Origin: UMGS1322 sp900550765
Lineage (GTDB): Bacteria; Bacillota; Clostridia; Christensenellales; QALW01
Assembly (NCBI GenBank): GCA_958448705.1
Contig: CAUDEY010000002.1
Coordinates: 1 to 64,000 of the forward strand
DNA length: 64,000 nucleotides
Reading direction: 5' to 3'
The first letter of the stretch is position 1; every line of letters starts with the position of its first letter. The notes beneath the pieces are model-generated. The model was not told the DNA's origin. It ran no database searches and saw only the letters and a program-made list of their open reading frames with translations. Positions 16,895-24,608 of this stretch are shown in pieces. The translations under genes and the position numbers were made by a program.

Positions 16895-17027
16895 AATTAT
16901 TTCCCCTATATCCTTTTCGCTTGGGAAAATTTTTGCAAAAAGCAGCCAGCTGAATCCAAGCCTTATGGAAGAACGGCGTATACGGGCGCGCAATCCCGTA
17001 AATATATCAAATAGGAGGATAAGCAAA
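16895..17027 (+). other. Structured 5' leader of the QueD-like gene, unassigned
   Basis: About 130 transcribed bases before the ATG. GCTTGG near 16920 can pair with CCAAGC near 16955 around a loop of about 30 bases that contains a further GCAAAAAGC segment; a second hairpin ACGGG/CCCGT (16982-16999) lies just before GGAGG. It does not match preQ1-I or other riboswitches I know. Confidence 0.35.
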
Positions 17028-17600
17028 ATGAGAAGCATCACCACATTAGACCTGCAATATGCACACCGATTTTATGGATTTAAAGGAGAAGCTCAGTATT
17101 TGCACGGACATACGGGTGTTTTAACAATTGAAGTGGAAGATTCTGTTGAACCCGGTGTAAATATGGTTTTTCCCTGTAATGAAATCCAAAAAACCGCATG
17201 GGAAGTACTGAAAAATTTTGACCATGCATTAATTTTAAGAGAAGACGATCCTCTGCTGCCTGCAATTTTAAGTGTCTATGACGCACAGGGAATCCGCAAC
17301 GGTGCACCGAACAACAAAATGAAAGGACCTGCTTTTCAAACAGCGCTGGCAACAGCGTATCCGGAGTGTCGCCTGGTAGTTACCAAGGAAACTATGACGG
17401 TTGAGGGTATGATCAAAATTGTCTATGACCTGCTTAAAGATAAGCTGAATATCGCCAAACTCACTTTTACCAGCGGTGTCAACGCTGCTTCAGAAGAATT
17501 CAAAACAAAAAAAGAAATAGAGCGCTGCCCCTTATGCGGTATCGCATTAAATCAAAACGGCGTTTGTCCTAAATGCGGATATACCAAGCAAGCACGCTAA
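17028..17600 (+). CDS. 6-pyruvoyl-tetrahydropterin synthase/QueD-like protein with C-terminal zinc ribbon
   Basis: 190 residues. The PTPS fold is recognised by YAHRF (His13), YLHGHTG (His26, His28; zinc ligands), NFDHALIL and the C-terminal VKETMT-type glutamate (VVTKETMTVEG). QueD makes 6-carboxy-tetrahydropterin, an early queuosine intermediate. Two oddities: the Cys expected four residues before the first His of HGH is replaced (GEAQYLHGH), and a zinc ribbon CPLCG...CPKCG is added at about 169-187. It could therefore be a divergent pterin enzyme, not a true QueD. Ribosome site GGAGG fixes the start; a frame extension upstream is not translated from it. Confidence 0.8.
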   Translation: MRSITTLDLQYAHRFYGFKGEAQYLHGHTGVLTIEVEDSVEPGVNMVFPCNEIQKTAWEVLKNFDHALILREDDPLLPAILSVYDAQGIRNGAPNNKMKGPAFQTALATAYPECRLVVTKETMTVEGMIKIVYDLLKDKLNIAKLTFTSGVNAASEEFKTKKEIERCPLCGIALNQNGVCPKCGYTKQAR

Positions 17601-17614
17601 AGCTCTCCTTTGCC

Positions 17615-17667
17615 GAAAAAACAGACGCCATGCTTTGGGATTGTACCAAAGCATGGGTCTGTTTTTT
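17615..17667 (+). terminator. Terminator after the QueD-like gene
   Basis: AAAAAACAGAC-CCATGCTTTGG pairs with CCAAAGCATGG-GTCTGTTTTTT around a 7-base loop; likely works in both directions, also for the convergent gene ending at 17702. Confidence 0.9.
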
Positions 17668-17701
17668 CTATAAAAGAAGTATTTGACCGGGACACGGATA
17701 T

Positions 17702-18322
17702 TTAAGAATGCCGGATACGTATGAGCAGTGCTTTAATGGCCCCCGCCGTATACCGCAGATTGAACCACAAACCTTTTTTCTCTTCAAAATCATTTTGCGG
17801 CAGCGTATTCTCAAAACGATATATCCCTTCATATACCGTATAGGAATCAAAAAAATCCGCCAGTTCATCAATAGCATAAAACCGGTCCCGTTCAATTTCT
17901 GTCCCCGCCATACTTAAAATCTGTATGGCAAACTCAGCGCAGGTAAACGCATTTCGGATCAGCACACGCTTTTTGAGCGGTACGGTTATGGCCGAAAAAA
18001 TATTGTAAATATACTCCGCCGGGTAATGATTGATGGCATCAATATAATCTTTTACCAGCCGATAGCCGTCTTCACGAACGGGAACCTCACAGATTTTAAC
18101 ATAAGCCGTCTTTTTCTTATAGATGTATCGCTCCTTGGAGTCTCTGACAAAACCTCCGTAAAGGGGAACCGACCGATAATACCTTGCAAAGGTATACATT
18201 TCCTTCAGATCTTTGTCAAAAGCCACCGCCACATGATTATACTGCCAGTGCGTCATCGCACGGATAAACGTTCCCGTTTTAAAAGGAGTTACCGAAAAAA
18301 TTAAATAAAGTTTCTGCGCCAT
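17702..18322 (-). CDS. Permuted papain-like (NlpC/P60 superfamily) protein
   Basis: 206 residues. NHVAVAFDKDLKEMYTFAR (His30) and the later FTCAEFAIQIL (Cys near residue 127) give a His-before-Cys order, as in the circularly permuted NlpC/P60 proteins of the YiiX/YaeF type, thought to act as amidases, lipid-modifying enzymes or peptidases. No signal peptide or membrane helix is seen, so a cytoplasmic location is likely. Lies in the same orientation and 35 bases downstream of the DeoR gene, so possibly cotranscribed. Assignment rests on two motifs only. Confidence 0.6.
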   Translation of the reverse strand: MAQKLYLIFSVTPFKTGTFIRAMTHWQYNHVAVAFDKDLKEMYTFARYYRSVPLYGGFVRDSKERYIYKKKTAYVKICEVPVREDGYRLVKDYIDAINHYPAEYIYNIFSAITVPLKKRVLIRNAFTCAEFAIQILSMAGTEIERDRFYAIDELADFFDSYTVYEGIYRFENTLPQNDFEEKKGLWFNLRYTAGAIKALLIRIRHS

Positions 18323-18357
18323 TTCTGTTAAAATCGCCTTTCCTTTCTGCCTGACTT

Positions 18358-19089
18358 TTATGATATGCTGCTGAATTTTTGTGTATAACGTTCCTGGTCA
18401 AAAAAAGTATAATCCACCTCGGAAACGCTGCACAGCTTATGCAATGCGCGCTTACCGATTTTATCCCCATCGCAGAGAAAAACTGTTTTTGCCGCATTGC
18501 GCAGCATGATCTTCCGCAGCCGATTTTCCGATTCGGAAGAATCGGTAATTTCACCCTCATCGCTCAAACACTGAGAAGAAAAAAATAAAATATCGACATA
18601 CAGCTTTTCGGCCATTTCATCCGCATAGCTGCCTGAAAGCACCGCGTATTGATCAATCGCTTCCCCGCCGATACAATAAGTACGGATTCCTGCCTCAATC
18701 GCATCACTCACGGTTTTAATATTGTTAGAAAATATCGTGATCCCCTTATGCTCTTTTAAATACGGTATCAGATACATAGCGGAGGAAGAGCCGTCGAGCA
18801 TAACGGAAAGATTATCTTTCAGCAATGCCGAGGCTTTTTTGGCAATGCGTTTTTTGCCTACGATATTTTTACGGATTCTTACTTCAAAATTCAGTGCTCT
18901 GCGTTCATCCTCATACAGCGTAACGCCGCCGTGATTCCGCCGAACCAGCTGCTGTGCCTCCAGCACGCTCAAATCGCGCCGGATACTTGAGGGGCTGGTG
19001 TATAAAAGCTGAGAAAGCTCTGCAACACTGATAAATCTGCACTTCTGCAAAAGCTCTAAAATCAGCCGCTGTCGCTCAGATCTGCTCAT
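18358..19089 (-). CDS. DeoR-family transcriptional regulator
   Basis: 243 residues. N-terminal winged helix: RLILELLQKCRFISVAELSQLLYTSPSSIRRDLSVLE, then the hallmark RNHGGV; C-terminal sugar-phosphate sensing domain with GSSSAMYL and the DGDKIGKRALHKL block. DeoR members respond to phosphorylated sugars. It is divergent from the AraD-EgsA fusion gene, sharing a 126-base control region, so it probably regulates that gene. Confidence 0.93.
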   Translation of the reverse strand: MSRSERQRLILELLQKCRFISVAELSQLLYTSPSSIRRDLSVLEAQQLVRRNHGGVTLYEDERRALNFEVRIRKNIVGKKRIAKKASALLKDNLSVMLDGSSSAMYLIPYLKEHKGITIFSNNIKTVSDAIEAGIRTYCIGGEAIDQYAVLSGSYADEMAEKLYVDILFFSSQCLSDEGEITDSSESENRLRKIMLRNAAKTVFLCDGDKIGKRALHKLCSVSEVDYTFFDQERYTQKFSSIS

Positions 19090-19142
19090 TTTGCGCGTTT
19101 CCTTTCAAAAAACTGCTCATTTTTCGTTTTTACCGCCGGGGA

Positions 19143-19171
19143 TTGCACATTTGCGATCTATGTATTATTAT
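19143..19171 (+). promoter_or_regulatory. Promoter of the AraD-EgsA fusion gene
   Basis: TTGCAC (19143-19148), 17-base spacer, TATTAT (19166-19171), followed by an A/T-rich near-palindrome TATATATAGTATCATAT that may hold the DeoR operator. Confidence 0.55.
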
Positions 19172-19215
19172 ATATAGTATCATATTTTATGTCAATCGAT
19201 AAGGAGAAACTTACT

Positions 19216-21168
19216 ATGCTTGAGGAATTAAAAAAAGAGGTCTGTCAGGCCAATCTTCTGCTTCCCCAATACGGTCTGGTTACCTTTACCTGGGGAAATG
19301 TTTCCGGTATCGACCGCAAAAGCGGCATAGTTGCCATTAAACCCTCCGGCGTCCCCTATGAGGAGCTTTCCCCGGAAAAAATAGTACTGGTAGATCTTTG
19401 GGGAAATATTGTAGAAGGGGATTTAAATCCGTCCTCAGACGTGGATACCCATCTGGCCCTATACCGAAGTTTTGCGCAGATCGGCGGCGTAGTACATACG
19501 CATTCTCTGTTCGCTACCTCCTTTGCGCAGGCAAAAAGGCCGCTTCCGCCGCTGGGCACCACCCATGCAGATGCCTTTTACGGCGCTGTTCCCTGCACAC
19601 GGGAACTGACAGAAGAGGAGATCCGTACGGATTATGAAAAAAACACCGGAAACGTCATTATAGAAACCGCGGAAAATACATATAAAAAAATTCCCGCTGT
19701 TCTGGTGGCGTCTCACGGTCCCTTCGCTTGGGGGTCCACAGCGAAAAAAGCGGTAGAAAATATTGCCGTGCTGGAGGAGGCCGCAAAAATGGCCGTGTAT
19801 ACGCTTGCGCTGAATCCGGCGGTAAAGGAATTAAGCCAGCCGCTTTTAGACAAGCATTTTTTGCGGAAGCATGGCGAAAATGCCTACTACGGGCAAAAAA
19901 ACACCGGACGTTTTGACGCGCTGCTGCGCGAGCTTCCATGCGATTGCGGAAGAACGCATCGAGTAGCGATTAAAAAGATCCTTTTAAATTCCGGTGCATT
20001 GGCAAAGCTGCCGGAACTGCTAAAAGAACTTGGAAATTTTCAAAAAACAGCAATGATCTGCGACCGTAACACGTATAGTGCCGCCGGGAAAAAGGCGGAA
20101 ACACTCTGTTCTATCACTCATACCGTCTGCCTGGATCCTCAAGACCTGCACGCAGACGAAAAAGCTCTCGAAACCGTATTCCGCTCTCTTCCGAATCCCT
20201 GCGATCTGCTGCTGGCGGTAGGCGCGGGTACAATTCATGATATCACACGCTATATCGCGCACGAAAAAGGAATCCCGTTCCTCTCCATTCCCACCGCTCC
20301 CAGTGTGGACGGTTTTGTATCCCCTGTGGCCGCCATGACGCTGCGCGGTGCAAAGGTCACTGTTCCGGCTGTATGTCCCATCGCAATGATTGCCGATACC
20401 GATATTCTTGCCTGCGCGCCGCAGCGACTGGTCAGCGCGGGATTCGGTGATCTTTTAGGAAAATATACCGCCCTGGCCGATTGGAAAATCAGTCACATAG
20501 TAACAGGTGAATACTGCTGTGACCGTATCCTTGCCCTGGAAGAAAAAGCATTGCAGAAAATTCTTTCTAACATAGAGGGGATCCGGCTGCAGCAGAAAAA
20601 AGCCGTTGAAACTTTAATGTATGGGTTGATCCTCTCCGGTATCGCCATGCTGATGGCAGGAAATTCCCGGCCGGCCTCAGGCGCAGAACACCATATCTCA
20701 CACTTGATTGAAATGAATGTGCTGAATGCCCCAAATGACGCTCTGCACGGGGAAAAAGTCGGTGTAGGAACAGCTCTTTGCTGCGATCATTACCACGCAT
20801 GGGAACACAGGCTGACCCCATCGCTGCCAATTTCTAAAAATACCGCCCTGCCGGACGAGGAGATCCGCCGTATATTCGGCCCGCTGGCAGAGGAGATTTT
20901 TAAGGAAAACGAAAACAATCCGCTCTCCGGTATCCGTGCCGAGCAGCTTCGCAGCGTTCTTCCCCAGCTTAAGGAAATCCTTTCGGCGCTGCCCTCGGGA
21001 GCTCAAGTCCGTTCCTGGCTGCACGCGGCAGGCGCGCCGTGTACGCTCAGCGATATCGGTCTGCCCGAAGAAATAAAGGATGCTTTGTTTGCCAATTCCC
21101 CCTTTGTACGCAGCCGACTCACTTTCATGCGTTTGACGCGGCTTTGGGATCCGCCGGAAAATATCTGA
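19216..21168 (+). CDS. Fusion of class II aldolase/L-ribulose-5-phosphate 4-epimerase with glycerol-1-phosphate dehydrogenase (AraD-AraM/EgsA)
   Basis: 650 residues in one uninterrupted frame. Residues 1-225 are AraD-like: GNVSGID, KPSGVPYEEL, SSDVDTHLALY, zinc ligands His94 and His96 in VVHTHS, and His167 in ASHGPFAWG. Residues about 233-650 are iron-containing dehydrogenase of the AraM/EgsA type: NAD loop GAGTIHDITRYIA (336-348), SIPTAPSVDGFVS, metal ligands Asp412 in GFGDLLGK and His in GAEHHISHLIE and ALHGEKVGVG. B. subtilis has araD and araM as separate neighbours in the ara operon. Start: AAGGAG precedes ATG 19216. Confidence 0.9.
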   Translation: MLEELKKEVCQANLLLPQYGLVTFTWGNVSGIDRKSGIVAIKPSGVPYEELSPEKIVLVDLWGNIVEGDLNPSSDVDTHLALYRSFAQIGGVVHTHSLFATSFAQAKRPLPPLGTTHADAFYGAVPCTRELTEEEIRTDYEKNTGNVIIETAENTYKKIPAVLVASHGPFAWGSTAKKAVENIAVLEEAAKMAVYTLALNPAVKELSQPLLDKHFLRKHGENAYYGQKNTGRFDALLRELPCDCGRTHRVAIKKILLNSGALAKLPELLKELGNFQKTAMICDRNTYSAAGKKAETLCSITHTVCLDPQDLHADEKALETVFRSLPNPCDLLLAVGAGTIHDITRYIAHEKGIPFLSIPTAPSVDGFVSPVAAMTLRGAKVTVPAVCPIAMIADTDILACAPQRLVSAGFGDLLGKYTALADWKISHIVTGEYCCDRILALEEKALQKILSNIEGIRLQQKKAVETLMYGLILSGIAMLMAGNSRPASGAEHHISHLIEMNVLNAPNDALHGEKVGVGTALCCDHYHAWEHRLTPSLPISKNTALPDEEIRRIFGPLAEEIFKENENNPLSGIRAEQLRSVLPQLKEILSALPSGAQVRSWLHAAGAPCTLSDIGLPEEIKDALFANSPFVRSRLTFMRLTRLWDPPENI

Positions 21169-21223
21169 ATTTTGTTTTATCTGCCTAGTTGCTTCGCTTA
21201 AAAAAAAATCAATGATACTACCG

Positions 21224-21269
21224 AAAAATACCGCCCGGTAATTTTACCCCAAGCGGTATTTTATTTTTT
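21224..21269 (+). terminator. Terminator after the AraD-EgsA gene
   Basis: AATACCGC (21227-21234) pairs with GCGGTATT (21253-21260), with an inner GGTAA/TTACC helix, and is followed by TTATTTTTT. Confidence 0.8.
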
Positions 21270-21444
21270 GAGCAGCCGCAAAAAGACAGCGGGCTTATAA
21301 AAAAGGCAGCGTTCGGGGAAACGATCCGGCCTTTCTGAATTTCCGAAAATATAAAAAATCAAAATCCGTCTGTTTTATCTCTTTTAAGGACCTTTTCTTT
21401 TAACAGCCAGCATGCTATAATAAAAAAGAAAGGAGACGGCAAAA

Positions 21445-22677
21445 GTGAAAATTTTAAATTTAGGCTCCTGCAACATTGATTATGTCTATCACGTGGAGCA
21501 CATCGTCCGCCCCGGGGAGACCGTAGCGATCCACAGCATGGAGCAATTCCCCGGCGGAAAAGGATTGAACCAATCCATTGCCCTTGCCCGGGCAGGTGCC
21601 AAGGTCTATCATGCCGGATGCATCGGCCAGGAGGGACTTTTTTTAAAAGAACTGATGGCCGCCTGCGGTGTGGACGTTTCCTTTGTACGCGTAGAGGAGG
21701 GGCGCAACGGGCACGCAATCATTCAAGTAGACAGCAGCGGACAGAACAGCATCGTAATTTTTCCCGGTACCAATCACAAGATTACGCCGGCTTATGTAGA
21801 GGAGCTGCTGGACCAGTTTTCCGCTGGGGATCTGCTGCTTCTGCAAAACGAGATCAGTGCTCTGCCGTATATTCTGCAAAAAGCCACCCAAAGGGGGCTG
21901 AAGATTCTATGGAACCCCTCGCCTTTTTCCCAGGAGCTGAAAAACATAGATCTACACTGTATATCCATCTTAATTTTAAACGAGGTAGAAGCTGCGGAAT
22001 TTTCCGGAAAAACACAACCGGAGGACTGTCTGCAATATTTTGGTCAAAATTACCCAGAACTAACAGTAGTTTTAACACTCGGTGAAAGAGGATGTCTGTT
22101 TTATCAAAATCAAAAAACACTCTTTCAGCCGGCTTTTTACGTAAAAGCAGTGGATACGACCGCTGCAGGCGATACGTTTACCGGCTATTGGACAGCATCT
22201 ATGGCGCAGGGGGAAGAAGCAGCTCAGGCGCTTCGCCTGGCTGCAGCGGCATCTGCTCTGGCCGTTACAAGAAAAGGCGCGGCCTCATCAATCCCCCTCC
22301 GGCACGAGGTACTTGCCGCCCTGCCAACGCTTCCGCTGCGCACAGAGGAAAACGGTGTGCTGCGGCAAAAGGAAGTGGTTCTGCGCTATTTTGACGCGCA
22401 TATTACACAGGCAAATATAGAGGGTCTGGCAAGAGAACTGGGGTATACCCCCGGTTATACGCACAGCTGGCTGAAAAAAAATATGGGAATGCCATTTTCC
22501 CAGCTTTTACAGCAGCGGCGCTGCCGGGAAGCGGCAAGACTTTTGACCCAATCCGATCTGCCGGCAGGAGAGATCATCCGGCGTGTAGGATATCAAAACG
22601 AAAGCTTTTTCAGAAAACTGTTTTCTGATTCTTACGGTATTTCTATGCGGGAATACCGAAAAAAATATCAATGTTAA
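21445..22677 (+). CDS. Ribokinase (PfkB family) fused to a C-terminal AraC-type HTH domain
   Basis: 410 residues, GTG start after AAGGAG. Residues 1-295 are a PfkB sugar kinase: FPGGKGLNQSIALARAG near 35-51 and the catalytic DTTAAGDTFTG (237-247, Asp243). Residues about 305-410 are an AraC/XylS double helix-turn-helix: LARELGYTPGYTHSWLKK for the first and RRVGYQNESFFRKLFSDSYGISMREYR for the second. Ribokinase phosphorylates ribose; a DNA-binding tail could make it a ribose-sensing regulator of its own operon. The nucleoside hydrolase follows after 12 bases. A TATAAT at 21416-21421 is the probable -10. Confidence 0.9.
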   Translation: MKILNLGSCNIDYVYHVEHIVRPGETVAIHSMEQFPGGKGLNQSIALARAGAKVYHAGCIGQEGLFLKELMAACGVDVSFVRVEEGRNGHAIIQVDSSGQNSIVIFPGTNHKITPAYVEELLDQFSAGDLLLLQNEISALPYILQKATQRGLKILWNPSPFSQELKNIDLHCISILILNEVEAAEFSGKTQPEDCLQYFGQNYPELTVVLTLGERGCLFYQNQKTLFQPAFYVKAVDTTAAGDTFTGYWTASMAQGEEAAQALRLAAAASALAVTRKGAASSIPLRHEVLAALPTLPLRTEENGVLRQKEVVLRYFDAHITQANIEGLARELGYTPGYTHSWLKKNMGMPFSQLLQQRRCREAARLLTQSDLPAGEIIRRVGYQNESFFRKLFSDSYGISMREYRKKYQC

Positions 22678-22689
22678 AGGAGAAAGAAA

Positions 22690-23598
22690 ATGACAACAGA
22701 AGAACGTCTGCAGAATTTAGAAGTTCCCCGCGGGCCGATAGACGTCGTACTGGATACGGATGCGTATAATGAAATCGACGATCAATTTGCCCTGGCCTAT
22801 CTGCTGCGCGCAGAAGAAAAGCTGCACCCACAGGCGATTTATGCGGCGCCGTTTTCTAATACCAATGCAAAAGATCCTAAGGATGGAATGGAAAAAAGTT
22901 ATGTGGAAATAAAAAAAATACTGCGCTTGGCGGAAAAAGAAGTTCCTGTTTTTAAGGGCTCGGAAGAATACCTTCCCAATGAGCAGACTTCCGTCCTTTC
23001 GCCCGCAGCACAGGATTTAGCGGAGCGCGCCATGCGGTACAATCCCCAAGCGCCTTTATATGTTGTGGCCATCGGCGCGATTACCAACATTGCTTCGGCT
23101 ATTTTGCTGAAGCCTGAAATCTGTGAAAATATTGTCGTAGTCTGGCTTGGCGGCCATGCGCGCCATATGCCTATTACCGATGAATTTAATATGAAGCAGG
23201 ATATTGCCGCGGCAAGAGTCGTGATGCAAAGCGGTGTACCATTCGTACAGCTGCCCTGCGCAGGAGTTGTCAACGCATTTTCCGTTTCGGGTCCGGAGCT
23301 TCGTCTTTGGCTTTCAAACAAAAATCCCCTTGCCGACTATTTAGCGGAAAACACCATAAAAGCTGCGGAACGCTATGCAGCGGACAAACCATGGACGAGG
23401 GTCATCTGGGATGTGACCGCTATCGCCTGGCTGCTGAACGATGAAAACCGGTTTCTCTTCTCCCGTCTAATTCCCGTCGCCCTGCCGACCTATGACTATT
23501 TATACAGCACAGATGAGAGCGATACTTTGATGCGCTACGTATATTTTGTCAACAGAGATGCGCTTTTTAAAGATCTGGTAGACAAACTGACTTCATGA
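22690..23598 (+). CDS. Inosine/uridine-preferring nucleoside hydrolase family protein
   Basis: 302 residues. The calcium-binding signature DTDAYNEIDDQFAL (Asp22, Asp24, Asp30, Asp31) opens the protein; VVAIGAITNIASAI and VVWLGGHARH follow, and IWDVTAIAWLL near the C-terminus carries the last Asp ligand. It cleaves nucleosides to base and ribose, which the ribokinase fusion upstream would phosphorylate while xpt and the nucleoside importer of 24.6-30.3 kb handle base and uptake. AAGGAG lies before the ATG. Confidence 0.92.
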   Translation: MTTEERLQNLEVPRGPIDVVLDTDAYNEIDDQFALAYLLRAEEKLHPQAIYAAPFSNTNAKDPKDGMEKSYVEIKKILRLAEKEVPVFKGSEEYLPNEQTSVLSPAAQDLAERAMRYNPQAPLYVVAIGAITNIASAILLKPEICENIVVVWLGGHARHMPITDEFNMKQDIAAARVVMQSGVPFVQLPCAGVVNAFSVSGPELRLWLSNKNPLADYLAENTIKAAERYAADKPWTRVIWDVTAIAWLLNDENRFLFSRLIPVALPTYDYLYSTDESDTLMRYVYFVNRDALFKDLVDKLTS

Positions 23599-23756
23599 TC
23601 CCGTTCTCTTGTGCAAAACAAAAAAGCAACTTTTTTATAGAAATATATTTGGACGAAACTTAAATTGCCAACTTCCATTTATTGTGAAGTTGAACAGAGC
23701 GACAAATCCTAAGTTGTAGAGCAGAAAATTGGATGTTGTAAAGGAGTGATAACCAG

Positions 23757-23930
23757 ATGGAAAATGTAAAGAATAATGTAAAGAATGAAGAATATGTTAT
23801 TTGCCCACGTTGCAAGCAAGAGGTTTACAAAGAAGCGATTATATGCCCTTTTTGCAAGTTTGGTATTATGGCATGGCTTGAAGGAGAAATTGATGAAAAT
23901 GGAGATCCAATAAAAAATAAGTCTAAATAA
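23757..23930 (+). CDS. Small zinc-ribbon protein
   Basis: 57 residues, MENVKNNVKNEEYVICPRCK then CPFCK: Cys16, Cys19, Cys30 and Cys33 form a zinc ribbon. AAGGAG precedes the ATG. Function unknown. Composition is markedly more AT-rich than the flanking genes, suggesting it came in with the next two small genes. Confidence 0.7.
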   Translation: MENVKNNVKNEEYVICPRCKQEVYKEAIICPFCKFGIMAWLEGEIDENGDPIKNKSK

Positions 23931-23951
23931 AATCCTAATTTGGAGGTATAT

Positions 23952-24146
23952 ATGAGGAAATGTATTCGATGTAATTGTAATATGATTGAAAATTATGATG
24001 TAAAGGTTGAGGGTGGTGCGTACGGTTTAAAGATAACAAAGCAGGGAATTTTCAAAGATAATCTTGGTAAGGTTCATGTTGCTGTGTGTCCTGAATGTGG
24101 GTATCTTGAATTCTATCTTGAAGATACTAAAAAGCTAAAAGAATAG
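23952..24146 (+). CDS. Small zinc-ribbon nucleic-acid-binding-like protein
   Basis: 64 residues, with CIRC (Cys4, Cys7) at the start and CPECG (Cys46, Cys49) near the end, separated by a beta-rich stretch. This spacing is found in short conserved proteins annotated as zinc-ribbon nucleic-acid binding in Bacillota; no function is established. GGAGG lies 6 bases before the ATG, so the upstream TTG is not used. Same AT-rich island. Confidence 0.7.
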   Translation: MRKCIRCNCNMIENYDVKVEGGAYGLKITKQGIFKDNLGKVHVAVCPECGYLEFYLEDTKKLKE

Positions 24147-24183
24147 GAAAAATTCTATGTTGTCGAATTGAAAGGGAGATACA

Positions 24184-24307
24184 ATGAAAAAATAGGATTA
24201 GGTGTTGCAATACTACTTTTTGCTCATCAGGATTGGAGCTGCTTGCTATAGGAATTAGGATTGTAGGATTGATTTTCTCGCTCGTCGGATTTGTGGAACA
24301 TCAATAA
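24184..24307 (+). pseudogene. Frameshifted small membrane-protein gene
   Basis: GGGAG and ATG at 24184 begin MKK and then stop at TAG. Restoring one base gives IGLGVAILLFA, and further shifts recover ELLAIGIRIVGLIFSLVGFVEHQ before TAA at 24305. The pieces make a plausible two-helix hydrophobic protein of about 42 residues of a type found as small accessory genes. At least two indels are needed, so it is broken unless the sequence has errors here. Confidence 0.55.
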
Positions 24308-24524
24308 AGAATTTCTCATTTATCGAGGGGTTAAATAGAAAAACAAATTTACTTTTCTTAGAAGTTTAGTTTATTTTTGAGGATAACTTTTCTTGGCTCT
24401 ATTTTGGCTCTAATAATTTGGAACGAGAAAAATAACCGATGAAAGCCGTAGAATGCGAATACAAAAAGACACAAAAGTGTACTGAAAAATACCTAGATTA
24501 TATCATCCGCACCCGAAACACAAT
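24308..24524. other. AT-rich non-coding stretch at the end of the small-gene island
   Basis: No open frame of note. It contains a tandem TGGCTCTATTT/TGGCTCTAATA and then returns to the base composition of the host at about 24,420. It could be the junction of an inserted segment, but I see no integrase, transposase or flanking repeat. Confidence 0.3.
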
Positions 24525-24568
24525 AAAAAACTCCCGTCCGGAATACAAAGCACAAACGGGAGTTTTTT
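24525..24568. terminator. Bidirectional terminator ending the nucleoside transporter operon
   Basis: AAAAAACTCCCGT (24525-24537) pairs with ACGGGAGTTTTTT (24556-24568) around 18 bases; A-run and T-run flank it, so it can stop both the minus-strand transporter operon and the plus-strand island. Confidence 0.88.
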
Positions 24569-24608
24569 CTTATTCCGGCGGCAGCACCTAAACAGATGCG
24601 CCGCCCTT

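Noticed and set aside
24360..24480. Remnant of an integrase or attachment site
   Set aside because: Only a short tandem TGGCTCTA motif; no coding remnant of a recombinase and no matching repeat on the other side of the island.
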